Shown here piece by piece: positions 55,784 through 64,000 of a DNA stretch of 64,000 nucleotides. The stretch spans positions 62,001-126,000 of the forward strand of contig NZ_JBGIYY010000011.1 in assembly GCF_041380235.1 (NCBI RefSeq), given 5' to 3'. The first letter of the stretch is position 1. Every line of letters begins with the position of its first letter. The position numbers and the translations under genes are program-made. The stretch is from Glaciecola sp041380235. Its GTDB lineage: Bacteria; Pseudomonadota; Gammaproteobacteria; Enterobacterales; Alteromonadaceae. The notes beneath the pieces are model-generated. The model saw nothing but the letters and a program-made list of their open reading frames with translations, made no database searches and was not told the origin of the DNA.

Positions 55784-57234
55784 ACGACCAACTGATACAA
55801 ATTATGGTGTTCTTGGGCGTTACTATCGCTATCGCCTTTGCCACCTATATGCATTGCAAGGGTAAAGGACACCGAGAAACTAGCCAAAATAAAGAGTATT
55901 TTTTAGCTGGCGGTGGCTTGGCTTGGTATTTTGTTGCAGGCTCCATCACCCTGACCAACCTTAGTACCGATCAATTAGTAGGCATGAACGGCAATCAGAT
56001 GGCACTTTTGGCGTTGTGGGAGTTTTCAGCGGTCGTTGGTCTTATCATTTTAGCAAAAGTCTTTTTACCGGTTTACTACAAATACAACTGCACTACCACT
56101 ACTGAACTACTTGAGAAACGCTATGGTGATAAAAATATCCGTGCGGTGATCAGCGTGATGTTTTTCCTTGGTAGCGCCTTGATTTTTTGTCCGGCAGTGA
56201 TTTATACCGGCTCTTTGTTCATGCAAACTATGTTTAATGTAGACATACCCTTGATGTATATCGCGGTGGCGTTTGCCGCGGTAGGTGCAATGTACGCAAT
56301 TTTTGGTGGCCTGCGTGCGGTTGCTGTCTCCGATACGTATTCTGGCGTTCTGCTGCTTGGTATGGCGATAGTTGTGGTGTTATTAGCTCTAGCGGCCATT
56401 GATTATGACTTTTCAGGCATTCCCAAAGAGCGTTTGACCCTAATCGGTGGAAACGATTCGCCTATTCCTTGGCATACGCTGCTAACCGGTATGATCTTCA
56501 TTCAGATGTTTTACTGGGGAACAAATCAGGTCATTACCCAACGAGCGATGGCCGCTCCTAATCTTAAAGAGGCGCAAAAAGGCGTATTTGCTGCGGCAGG
56601 AATAAGGCTGGTAATTGTGCCAGCAATTATTGTTGTCCCGGGCATTATCTCTTACAAGCTTTATGGCGACATTGGTGATGCGGCTTACGGTCAAATTGTG
56701 GGCGATTTGTTACCCTCTTGGTTGTCGGGAATTTTTGCAGCAGCAATGGCCGCTGCGGTGCTTACCACATATAACAGTAACCTTAATTCAGCCACTGCTC
56801 TGTACGTATGTGATATTCACGAAGCGTACATTAACAAAACGCCAAACGTACAAAGACTCAGCGGCTGGGTAACGGCAGCGCTAACCCTAATTTCACTCGC
56901 ATTGGTGCCGGTATATGCGCAAGCCGACAGCATTATTAATTTGTTGCAGCAGCTCTATGGTTTATTAAGTATGCCGATTCTATCGATATTCATCGTCGGC
57001 TTGCTATTTAAAGATGTGCATGCGAATGCTGGGATAGCTGCAGTAATATTTGGTGTATTTCTATATGGCGCGATGTCGTTTGAGTTCTCGCCTATTCATC
57101 AGCCTTTTGGTCTGCATTACATTCACTTGATGTTTATTACGCTAGTTTCGTGCGTTTGCGTTGCGCTGCTGATCAATAAAGTAGTGTTTAAGCAGTCGGC
57201 CAGTTTGTCATGGGCAAATGATGCGGTTTTATAA
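55780..57234 (+). CDS. Sodium:solute symporter (SSS/SGLT family)
   Basis: The 484-residue protein has thirteen or more membrane helices. Family marks are YFLAGGGLAWYFVAGSITLTNLSTDQLVGMNG (from about 37), the FGGLRAVAVSDTYSG region in the middle, and WGTNQVITQRAMAA (about 245). The SGLT-like arrangement and the neighbouring galT/galK suggest sodium-driven galactose or galactoside uptake through the inner membrane. The start overlaps the SapC stop. The next gene, galT, begins 79 bases on. Confidence 0.9.
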   Translation: MNDQLIQIMVFLGVTIAIAFATYMHCKGKGHRETSQNKEYFLAGGGLAWYFVAGSITLTNLSTDQLVGMNGNQMALLALWEFSAVVGLIILAKVFLPVYYKYNCTTTTELLEKRYGDKNIRAVISVMFFLGSALIFCPAVIYTGSLFMQTMFNVDIPLMYIAVAFAAVGAMYAIFGGLRAVAVSDTYSGVLLLGMAIVVVLLALAAIDYDFSGIPKERLTLIGGNDSPIPWHTLLTGMIFIQMFYWGTNQVITQRAMAAPNLKEAQKGVFAAAGIRLVIVPAIIVVPGIISYKLYGDIGDAAYGQIVGDLLPSWLSGIFAAAMAAAVLTTYNSNLNSATALYVCDIHEAYINKTPNVQRLSGWVTAALTLISLALVPVYAQADSIINLLQQLYGLLSMPILSIFIVGLLFKDVHANAGIAAVIFGVFLYGAMSFEFSPIHQPFGLHYIHLMFITLVSCVCVALLINKVVFKQSASLSWANDAVL

Positions 57235-57268
57235 TGGTGTACAGATAACTTTCTGTATCAGTAGCAAC

Positions 57269-57277
57269 AGCGCTTAT
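57269..57277. promoter_or_regulatory. Possible GalR-like half site before galT
   Basis: AGCGCTTAT with CAA upstream and TTG downstream is similar to the TAAGCGCTTA site of the GH36/GH42 region. The match is short and the flanks are not perfectly symmetric. Confidence 0.25.
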
Positions 57278-57313
57278 TGCGATATCAATAATTATTAATG
57301 GAATATTGTCACT

Positions 57314-58345
57314 ATGAGTGTGAGTAATTCAGCGTTTAGACGCCGCAATCCGCTGACAGGGGAGTGGGTGTTGGTTTCTCCACACCGCAATAATCGGCCA
57401 TGGTCGGGGGCGGTTGAAGCGGTCTCGCAAGACGCCATCCCAAGTTTTGATGCCTCATGCCCTTTATGTCCAAACAACACTCGTGCAAACGGCGAGCAGA
57501 ATCCTGATTATGATACGACGTTCGTTTTTGGTAACGATTTTGCAGCATTAACCGCAGTACAGAGCGACAACAATGTTGCCTCAGATTTATTTTTCCAACG
57601 CTCTGCTACCGGATTAGCCCGAGTGATTTGTTTTTCGCCTGAGCACAACAAATCCTTACCTCATCTTAGCAAAGAGGGCATGTTAGCGGTTGTAAATACT
57701 TGGCGCTCGGAATATTTAGAGCTCAGCAAACGTTTTCAATGTGTGCACTTATTTGAGAACAAAGGCGAGATAATGGGTTGCTCACAGCCGCATCCGCACG
57801 GTCAAGTATGGGCGCACGATCATCTTTCTACCGAAATTGAAAATGAAGATACTCGCCAACGAGAATATTTTGAAAAACACCAATCACCAATGTTGCTTGA
57901 CTATGCCAATGCAGAAATAGCAGACGGAAAACGAGTTGTCGCGGTAAATGACGACTGGCTAGTAGTTGTGCCTTACTGGGCCAAGTGGCCGTTTGAAACG
58001 CTGTTGGTATGCCGAGCCCCCGTGCCTGATTTTAATCATCTATCAAATCAACAAGCTGCATCATTAGCAAACATTACACAACAATTGACCATTAAGTACG
58101 ACAACGTATTTAACTGCAGTTTTCCATATTCGATGGGTTGGCACAATGCACCCGCGACAGAAAAATCATCATCTCACTGGGTGTTACATGCGCATTTCTA
58201 CCCGCCTCTTTTGCGCAGCGCATCAGTGAAAAAGTTCATGGTGGGCTATGAAATGCTGGCAGAAAGCCAGCGTGATCTGACGCCTGAACTGGCCGCAGAC
58301 ATTTTGCGCCAATGCGATGATGTACATTACTTAACTAGGACGTAA
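57314..58345 (+). CDS. galT: Galactose-1-phosphate uridylyltransferase
   Basis: The 343-residue enzyme has RRNPLTGEWVLVSPHRNNRPW at its start (near residue 10), a zinc pair in CPLC (49-52), GCSQPHPHGQVWAH with the active-site His160-Pro-His162-Gly-Gln164, and HAHFYPPLLRS near the C-terminus. It transfers uridylate from UDP-glucose to galactose-1-phosphate through a uridylyl-histidine, step two of the Leloir pathway. It is followed by galK after 3 bases, and preceded by the SSS symporter, so the order is uptake, transferase, kinase. galE and galM are not in the window. Confidence 0.97.
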   Translation: MSVSNSAFRRRNPLTGEWVLVSPHRNNRPWSGAVEAVSQDAIPSFDASCPLCPNNTRANGEQNPDYDTTFVFGNDFAALTAVQSDNNVASDLFFQRSATGLARVICFSPEHNKSLPHLSKEGMLAVVNTWRSEYLELSKRFQCVHLFENKGEIMGCSQPHPHGQVWAHDHLSTEIENEDTRQREYFEKHQSPMLLDYANAEIADGKRVVAVNDDWLVVVPYWAKWPFETLLVCRAPVPDFNHLSNQQAASLANITQQLTIKYDNVFNCSFPYSMGWHNAPATEKSSSHWVLHAHFYPPLLRSASVKKFMVGYEMLAESQRDLTPELAADILRQCDDVHYLTRT

Positions 58346-58348
58346 ATT

Positions 58349-59509
58349 ATGTTTGAAAATTCGCTGGCGCAAGCATTCTCCAGCCACTTTAAGCGGCCAC
58401 CACAATTCTCAGTTTCAGCGCCTGGTCGTGTTAATCTGATTGGCGAGCATACTGATTACAACGAAGGATTTGTGCTGCCATGTGCATTGCAATATAAAAC
58501 TAATGTTATGGCTGCAAAACGCAGTGACAGTATTATTAATGCTTTTTCGCTGCAATATCCTGAGGCAATAGAGCATTTCGATTTATCTCAGCCTATCGAG
58601 CACGGTTTATACCCCTGGGGCGATTACTTGCGAGGCGTGGTCAATGAGCTTCTTAAGGCTGAACACGTTATTAGCGGTATGGACATTGTTATCTCAAGTA
58701 ACGTGCCACAAGGCAGTGGATTATCGAGCTCAGCGGCATTTGAAGTGGCGATCGCTGGCCTATTTAACGAGGCCTTTGGTTTAGGTTTATCAGGGCCGCA
58801 AATGGCGCGCATTGGCCAACTCGCAGAAAACAACTTTATCGATTGTCAGTGCGGTATTATGGACCAACTTATCTCCGCTGAGGCCCAATTCCATTCTGCA
58901 CTGTTAATTGACTGCCAAGATTTGTCTACCCGCCCGGTCGCGATCCCAGATGATTTGGCACTGCTGGTGATCAATTCTAACTACCCCAGAAAGCTTGCTG
59001 ACAGTGAATACAATGAGCGTCGCTTAGCCTGTGAATTAGCTGCGTCTACCATGGGAATTAGCAGCCTCCGCTCGGCGACCATGACAACTCTTGATGCGGT
59101 AAAAACGCAGATATCCGATAAAGTTTACCGACGTGCCAAACATGTAGTCACCGAGAATGCGCGAGTATTGAAAGCGGCCGATGCCTTGCAAACTGGTGAC
59201 CTAAATACGCTTTACAGCATCATGCATGAGGCACACCTATCACTCAAACATGATTTTGAAATTACCGTGCCGGCAACTGACGGCTTAGTCGATATCTGTA
59301 TGCAGGCGCTCAACAACAAAGGTGCTTGTCGGCAAACCGGGGGCGGTTTTGGTGGAGCGGTGATTTGCCTGTGCGCAAAAGAAGATGTGCAAACGGTGAT
59401 AGATGCCGTAGAGGCTAAATATTATCAACAATTTTCATTACATGCAGACATACTAAGATGTGAGCCGCATAGAGGTTTAACGGTAGAAGCATTGGATAAA
59501 GTAGCCTAG
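58349..59509 (+). CDS. galK: Galactokinase
   Basis: The 386-residue enzyme of the GHMP family has the galactokinase signature PGRVNLIGEHTDYN (25-38), the ATP loop PQGSGLSSSAAFE (120-132) and the third motif TGGGFGGAVICL near residue 335-346. It phosphorylates galactose at C1 in the cytoplasm. It is the last gene of the galactoside unit, with only 3 bases after galT. It converges on the diguanylate cyclase gene. A short hairpin (59534-59556) is the only terminator-like structure. Confidence 0.97.
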   Translation: MFENSLAQAFSSHFKRPPQFSVSAPGRVNLIGEHTDYNEGFVLPCALQYKTNVMAAKRSDSIINAFSLQYPEAIEHFDLSQPIEHGLYPWGDYLRGVVNELLKAEHVISGMDIVISSNVPQGSGLSSSAAFEVAIAGLFNEAFGLGLSGPQMARIGQLAENNFIDCQCGIMDQLISAEAQFHSALLIDCQDLSTRPVAIPDDLALLVINSNYPRKLADSEYNERRLACELAASTMGISSLRSATMTTLDAVKTQISDKVYRRAKHVVTENARVLKAADALQTGDLNTLYSIMHEAHLSLKHDFEITVPATDGLVDICMQALNNKGACRQTGGGFGGAVICLCAKEDVQTVIDAVEAKYYQQFSLHADILRCEPHRGLTVEALDKVA

Positions 59510-59533
59510 GATCTGGCTTGGGCTCATAGTCTA

Positions 59534-59556
59534 TCAGCAGTGATTTATTCTGCTGA
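59534..59556. terminator. Weak hairpin between galK and the diguanylate cyclase gene
   Basis: TCAGCAG-N9-CTGCTGA forms a 7-base-pair stem that overlaps the 3' end of the cyclase gene. Neither side has a good T-run, so the terminator role is doubtful. Confidence 0.3.
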
Positions 59557-60606
59557 GGTTTCGACTCGGTTGCGACCATTGTGTTTACCGATGTAGAGGG
59601 CTTTGTCGGCTCTTGCAATGGCTTCTTTGAATTCTTCATTGTGTTTGACTTCAGAAACTCCCACTGTAACGGTCGGTTTGGCAGTGTTGCTAAGTTCAGC
59701 TTGCCATCCATATTGCTCAATGGCCTTGCGTATATGTTCTGCCTGGTCCTGGGTTTTTTCGAGGTCTGAGCCTGGTAAAACGATCAAGAACTCCTCGCCG
59801 CCCCATCGCGAAATGAGGTCATACTCTTTGAGTTCGTTTCGCAATATTTTTGCTACTGTAGTTAAGACTTCGTCTCCAACGTCATGACCAAAGCTGTCAT
59901 TAACAGACTTGAAATGATCAATGTCAATTAGCATCACGCCAATGTTGTCTTTAGAGCGGTTATACTTTTGAATTTCGCGGTTAACCAAAAATCGCATGTA
60001 TCTGCGATTTAGCAGTTCAGTTAATGAGTCGGTTGTCGCCATCACATGGAGCTTCTGCTGCGCCTTCTTTACGGTTTTAATATAGTAAAAGGCTAGTGAA
60101 CAAAATAATAAAAATACCACACTCAAATTGAATAAATTGACGAATCTTAGCGCATCGGGATGAATCGGCTGGATAGGTTCGAAAACCCATCCTAAGCTGC
60201 CCAAGCTGATACAAAAACCGAAGAATGCTAGCAGAGCCATGCGCGCCGTATTCGTTGGAAGAGTTACGCACAGTGCAGGAATAAAAATGAAAAAGAAATA
60301 TTGAAATCCGCTTCCCCAACCAATTAGTAAAGTCCCAAGAGTCGAGTGGATAACGACTTCAGACCAAATAAGTGTTGCTCCTAGCTTATTTTTTCTGTTT
60401 TTAATCGCATAAAAGGCAGAGACATACATCAGCACGCTAAATACATTTACCCAAGCCAGTATGGGAGAGCCTAGATAATAAAATATAATGAAAAAGCCAA
60501 TGTCGATTACTCCCGCAATCTTAACGGCTAACATAAGCACGCTCCAAAATTGAGGGCGCTTTGTGCTTTCTTGGCTAGTGGGCATGTCTAAGGCTGAATG
60601 ATTCAT
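59545..60606 (-). CDS. Membrane diguanylate cyclase (GGDEF)
   Basis: The 353-residue protein has about five or six membrane helices (25-180) and a GGDEF domain at about 190-350: DSLTELLNRRYM, MLIDIDHFKSVNDSFGHDVGDEVL and the signature GGEEF (269-273). It should make cyclic di-GMP from GTP. The inhibitory site position reads KEYD (260-263) in place of RxxD, so product inhibition may be weak. The membrane part is not a named sensor domain that I can recognise with certainty. It is divergent from the TRAP transporter genes, which may supply a related signal. No strong ribosome site precedes the ATG. Confidence 0.9.
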   Translation of the reverse strand: MNHSALDMPTSQESTKRPQFWSVLMLAVKIAGVIDIGFFIIFYYLGSPILAWVNVFSVLMYVSAFYAIKNRKNKLGATLIWSEVVIHSTLGTLLIGWGSGFQYFFFIFIPALCVTLPTNTARMALLAFFGFCISLGSLGWVFEPIQPIHPDALRFVNLFNLSVVFLLFCSLAFYYIKTVKKAQQKLHVMATTDSLTELLNRRYMRFLVNREIQKYNRSKDNIGVMLIDIDHFKSVNDSFGHDVGDEVLTTVAKILRNELKEYDLISRWGGEEFLIVLPGSDLEKTQDQAEHIRKAIEQYGWQAELSNTAKPTVTVGVSEVKHNEEFKEAIARADKALYIGKHNGRNRVETSAE

Positions 60607-60937
60607 ATCGTTTTCAAGCTCGGTCTTGAAGATGAATATCGGCCCAGTTGTTCAAACCTTTATGTGCAATAGATTGCTACTTTTTATATATTCTCGGATT
60701 AGTGTTTCGCCGCCGACTCAACAAGACGGCGATTTAAGCTTGAATATTGTTTAGCGAGCTTGATGATAAATACCGGTCTACATCAAGCATATTTGATCAA
60801 GCGAACAATCGATTTCAAGCGCTGTTGATCTTTAAGGTGTACGCAACACCCAGTCAGTTGAAAAGCACACACTTGTAGACTACTCTTTTTAATACATCTC
60901 CTTTGCGTTTATCAATGATGATTTTTAACAATACGCC
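60607..60937. other. Divergent gap between the diguanylate cyclase and TRAP transporter genes
   Basis: No gene or strong promoter is seen in these 331 bases. Small hairpins are present, CGCCG/CGGCG (about 60710-60733) and GGTGT-ACGCA-ACACC (about 60837-60851), of unknown meaning. Confidence 0.45.
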
Positions 60938-61966
60938 ATGCTAAAAATACCCAAGCTTTTTAGAATCACCGCAATTCTTTGCTTTATATTATTTTTTAGC
61001 AGTTGCAGCGAGAACAAAACCGAAGAAAACTTTAGGATCACCTTGCGCCTTAGCCATGTCTTCAATGTCAATGAAGAATTGGCCAAATCAATTGAACTGG
61101 TCGCCCAACGCATTCATCAAAAAACCAATGGGGCCGTCAGAGTTCTTACTTATCCAGGGGCGCAAATAGCAGCCTACAAAGACGGTGTCGAGATGGTTGT
61201 TCGCGGCGCGCATTTCATATCGGTGGAAGACCCTTCGTATATTGGCGACTACGTACCTGAATTCACCGCGCTTGTTGGTCCGATGCTTTATCATAATTTT
61301 GACGAGTACATGGCAATTATCAAAACGCCAATGGTTCAAGGGTGGGTTAGCAAGCTTGAAGACAAAGGTATTAAAGTGTTGTCGCTGCAGTATATTTTTG
61401 GCTTTCGCAATGTGATCACCGATAAAGTCATTATCACACCAGAAGACTTAGCGGGTGTGAAGCTCAGATCTCCGGGCAGTAATCTGTTTATTCAAACCAT
61501 TAACGCTATGGGAGCTAACGCAACACCACTGCCATGGGGAGAAACCTTTAGCGCATTGCAACAAGGCGTGGTGGACGGGCTCGAAGGCTCCGAGTTTACG
61601 AACTTAGGAGCCAAGGTATATGAAACCGGCAAAAAAAATGTCGCGTTTACCAATCACTTTTTAGGCACGTGTGGAGTGTATATATCCACCGAAGTTTGGG
61701 CCAAAATTCCCCAGAGATACCAAATTATCATCGCCCATGAGTTTGAATATGAAGCCGAGCAAATGATCAATAAGTTAAAGCGTGAGCACGCTCAGGTGAT
61801 TAAAGATCTAGAGGACAAAGGGGTTAAATTTAATGAGATTGACCGCGCTGCGTTTGAGGCCAGAACCATTCATTTGTATGACGGTAAGTTGCCGGGCGTC
61901 ACAGTAGAAATGTACGAGCAGATTCAAGCTGAGCTCAAAAAAATTCGTGCGAAGGCTAAGCAATGA
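60938..61966 (+). CDS. dctP: TRAP transporter substrate-binding protein (DctP family)
   Basis: The 342-residue protein begins with a lipoprotein-like signal (ITAILCFILFFSSC, Cys23), which would anchor it instead of leaving it free in the periplasm. The DctP fold shows in RLSHVFNVNEELAKSIELVAQRI, GAVRVLTYPGAQI, the substrate-arginine region DLAGVKLRSPGSNLFIQTINAMGANATPLPWGETFSALQQGVVDGLEG (from about 170) and a long C-terminal helix. The Arg in KLRSPGS would pair with the carboxylate of the ligand. It overlaps dctQ by ATGA. Ligand unknown; uronates or other organic acids fit the sugar-degrading context. Confidence 0.92.
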   Translation: MLKIPKLFRITAILCFILFFSSCSENKTEENFRITLRLSHVFNVNEELAKSIELVAQRIHQKTNGAVRVLTYPGAQIAAYKDGVEMVVRGAHFISVEDPSYIGDYVPEFTALVGPMLYHNFDEYMAIIKTPMVQGWVSKLEDKGIKVLSLQYIFGFRNVITDKVIITPEDLAGVKLRSPGSNLFIQTINAMGANATPLPWGETFSALQQGVVDGLEGSEFTNLGAKVYETGKKNVAFTNHFLGTCGVYISTEVWAKIPQRYQIIIAHEFEYEAEQMINKLKREHAQVIKDLEDKGVKFNEIDRAAFEARTIHLYDGKLPGVTVEMYEQIQAELKKIRAKAKQ

Positions 61967-62451
61967 TTGCAGGGCTTAAATACTTTTTTAGATACCTAGA
62001 AGAAATTCTATGCAGCGTGTTTTTGGTCACTATGATCGGCTTGGTTATCCTGAATGTGTTGTTACGCTATATTTTTGGCTATTCAATATTTTGGGCAGAA
62101 GAAGTTGCCACGATCTGTTTTGTTTGGTGTGTATTCGTCGGCGCGAGCGCTACTTATAAGCATAAAATGGATATGGGCATCGACTTGCTGATTACAAAGG
62201 CGCCGCCGCGTATAGAAAAAGGTATCCGTTTTATAATGGCGCTAACGCTGTTGGCCATTAACGGATACATTTTTTATATGGCCATTATATTTACCAAAAT
62301 TGCCTGGGCAAAACCCACTGCGGTTTTGGGGATAAGCTCAGCGGCAGTCAATGCGGCGCTTGTCGTAGGCTTTGGTCTGATCACTTTTTATACTCTGAGG
62401 TTTTTATATCGAGATATTGTGACGTATATAAAAAGGCCGGCAACCTTATGA
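61963..62451 (+). CDS. dctQ: TRAP transporter small membrane subunit (DctQ family)
   Basis: A 162-residue protein with four membrane helices. The DctQ pattern is seen in NVLLRYIFGYSIFWAEEVATICFVWCVFVGASATYKHKMDMGIDLL (from about 28), with the conserved Arg, Trp-Ala-Glu-Glu and Gly residues. It pairs with DctM to form the sodium-driven permease. It overlaps dctP upstream and dctM downstream by 4 bases each, so the three are translated together. Confidence 0.93.
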   Translation: MIAGLKYFFRYLEEILCSVFLVTMIGLVILNVLLRYIFGYSIFWAEEVATICFVWCVFVGASATYKHKMDMGIDLLITKAPPRIEKGIRFIMALTLLAINGYIFYMAIIFTKIAWAKPTAVLGISSAAVNAALVVGFGLITFYTLRFLYRDIVTYIKRPATL

Positions 62452-63728
62452 TTTACCTGCCTATTCTCCTGGTATTTATCCTTTATTTTTTAGGTATACC
62501 GATTGCCTATGCGCTGTTCGGCTCAGCCATTTTTTACTTCACCTTTTTTGATGCAGGTATGCCGCCCGATTTAGTGCTGCAGCGGTTTATTACCGCAGCG
62601 GCTTCTTTTCCTTTGCTGGCGATCCCGTTTTTTGTAATGGCCGGTTCGGTAATGAATTATTCAGGAATAAGCCGCAAGCTAATGCAGATGGCAGAAGTCC
62701 TGACTGGGCATTTAGTGGGCGGTTTAGCGCAGGTAAATGTGGTATTGAGTACTTTTATGGGAGGGGTATCTGGTTCGGCAAACGCAGATGCCGCTATGCA
62801 AAGTAAAATTTTGGTGCCGCAAATGGAACAACGCGGTTATAGCCGAGGGTTTTCAGCCGCCATTACCGCAGCGTCATCTGCTATTTCTCCCGTGATACCT
62901 CCGGGCATCGTTATGATTATCTATGCCTTAATTGCACAGGTCTCAGTTGCCGAGCTGTTTGTGGCTGGCTATGTACCTGGCTTGATTATGGCAGGCGCCT
63001 TAATGTTCACGGTGACGATTATTGCCCGTAAACGCAAATATAAACCTTCACGAGATAAGCGCGCAAGTTTGGCCGAAATAGGCGCTCAGTTTAAAGCATC
63101 TATTTGGTCATTATTGCTGCCCTTTGGTGTGATTCTGGGTTTACGATTTGGACTATTTACCCCTACCGAAGCAGGCGCAATGGCGGTATTGGCGTCAATA
63201 CTCATTGGTATATTTGTTTATAAAGAGCTAAAAGTTAGTCATATTAAAGCCATCTTGCTAGATACCATTTACGGTACTGGCACGGTTGTGTTGATTATTG
63301 TTGCGGCATCCGTGTTTGGTTACTATTTAACGTGGGAGCGGATCCCTCAAGAATTTACTGCCATGCTGCTGGAGTTCACCTCTAATAAATACATGATGTT
63401 GGCCGTCATTAATGTGTTTTTGTTGATTATTGGGATGTTTTTAGAAGGGGGGGCAGCCCTGATCATTCTTGCACCATTGCTCGTGCCGGTTGCGGTTGCT
63501 CTGGGAATCGATCCGGTGCATTTTGGTATGATCATGATTGTTAATATTATGATAGGCGGCGTTACCCCTCCATTTGGTTCCTTGATGTTTACCACTTGCT
63601 CCATAACCAAGGTGCCTGTTGCGGATTTTATGCGCGAAATCTGGCCGTTTATCATTGCACTGATTATTGCACTAGTCGTTATCAGTTATGCCCCAGCGCT
63701 CGTGCTGTTTTTGCCTAGCTTGATGTAA
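62448..63728 (+). CDS. dctM: TRAP transporter large membrane subunit (DctM family)
   Basis: The 426-residue permease has about twelve helices and two hairpin regions. Marks of the family are FPLLAIPFFVMAGSVMNYSGISRKLM (from about 52), GGVSGSANADAAMQSKILVPQM, ITAASSAISPVIPPGIVMIIYA (from about 138) and the second half IMIGGVTPPFGSLMFTTCSI. It carries the solute from the DctP binder through the inner membrane with sodium. It is the last gene of the unit. No obvious terminator follows. Confidence 0.95.
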   Translation: MIYLPILLVFILYFLGIPIAYALFGSAIFYFTFFDAGMPPDLVLQRFITAAASFPLLAIPFFVMAGSVMNYSGISRKLMQMAEVLTGHLVGGLAQVNVVLSTFMGGVSGSANADAAMQSKILVPQMEQRGYSRGFSAAITAASSAISPVIPPGIVMIIYALIAQVSVAELFVAGYVPGLIMAGALMFTVTIIARKRKYKPSRDKRASLAEIGAQFKASIWSLLLPFGVILGLRFGLFTPTEAGAMAVLASILIGIFVYKELKVSHIKAILLDTIYGTGTVVLIIVAASVFGYYLTWERIPQEFTAMLLEFTSNKYMMLAVINVFLLIIGMFLEGGAALIILAPLLVPVAVALGIDPVHFGMIMIVNIMIGGVTPPFGSLMFTTCSITKVPVADFMREIWPFIIALIIALVVISYAPALVLFLPSLM

Positions 63729-63834
63729 CCAGCTAGGCATTAATTTTTATAGTTGCGTAAGGGTTGAGACAGCATCTTTGATGTTAGCTAACTTGCTGCT
63801 ATCAAGTGAGCAGAGCTCAAACTGCCGCTTATCT

Positions 63835-64000
63835 CTAGGGGGTTTTAGCTTCCATCGTCATACCGGTTGAAAAGCGATCGTCAAAGCCTTTCCAAGGAGC
63901 AGGTTTTTCGCCGTCTACTGGTATTTGATTGGATGAGCCTCTAATGCTCAAATATTCACATGCCTTGTCATTGCTCTTAAGGTAGCAATCCATGGTCGCC
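63835..64000 (-). CDS. C-terminal end of an unidentified protein, partial at window end
   Basis: The minus strand has an open frame from the window end to a TAG at 63835-63837, giving the last 54 residues of a protein. Its composition (CYLKSNDKACEYLSIRG, then GEKPAPWKGFDDRFSTGM) looks like real protein, with two cysteines and a proline-rich turn, but no family is recognised. It converges on the dctM gene with about 106 bases between. Confidence 0.55.
   Translation of the reverse strand, partial: ATMDCYLKSNDKACEYLSIRGSSNQIPVDGEKPAPWKGFDDRFSTGMTMEAKTP

Overview
The window looks like the chromosome of a marine gammaproteobacterium of the Alteromonadaceae type (Paraglaciecola/Alteromonas/Glaciecola-like). 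The grounds are protein content rather than any marker gene: several TonB-dependent receptors of the large polysaccharide-associated kind, a PL7 alginate lyase, a TonB receptor / tryptophan-halogenase-like / SapC cassette, DUF5062 and DUF2339 proteins, and moderate GC. No rRNA, tRNA, CRISPR array or recognisable insertion sequence was seen.

Region 1 (1-about 8990) is the end of a genomic island, all genes on the minus strand. It carries a self-contained integration operon with its promoter about 30-55 bases from the island edge. In transcription order this is a degenerate tyrosine recombinase-like protein, an intact one, a coiled-coil/P-loop kinase protein, and a second intact recombinase. 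Behind it lie a half-length type I specificity subunit and an N6-adenine methylase-like protein with altered motifs, cut by the window start. The island edge falls inside a gene of the succinylglutamate desuccinylase/aspartoacylase family, whose first 53 or so codons survive at 8986-9153.

Region 2 (9336-19031) is core-like: two secreted proteins with a PEP-CTERM-like tail of the D-x-A-P type (one a spondin-domain protein), a LAL-type LuxR regulator, a DUF2339 membrane protein, a BaiN/HI0933-type flavoprotein and a GreA/B-like protein.

Region 3 (19586-27965) is an alginate-use cluster: PL7 lyase, TonB receptor, a large VCBS-repeat lipoprotein and a 3-hydroxyisobutyrate-dehydrogenase-family reductase that may reduce the lyase-derived keto-uronate. 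The lyase and receptor promoters share a two-part operator-like motif that overlaps the -35 box in both.

Region 4 (28072-39118) holds DUF5062, a penicillin/AHL-acylase-type lipoprotein, an M28 peptidase, a lipoprotein GH2 beta-galactosidase with a GPH-type sugar symporter, an unknown lipoprotein and an acyl-CoA dehydrogenase. Region 5 (39145-45703) has a 1485-residue double-Cache-like membrane protein with what looks like a decayed ATPase, divergent from a ToxR/CadC-like membrane regulator followed by a DsbC-like protein.

Region 6 (45763-59509) is a galactoside cluster: GH36 alpha-galactosidase, GH42 beta-galactosidase, TonB receptor, halogenase-like flavoprotein, SapC, SSS symporter, galT and galK. 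Together with GH2 it releases galactose and passes it into the Leloir pathway; galE and galM are not in the window. Region 7 (59545-64000) has a membrane diguanylate cyclase, a complete TRAP transporter (DctP-DctQ-DctM) and the C-terminal end of an unidentified minus-strand gene.
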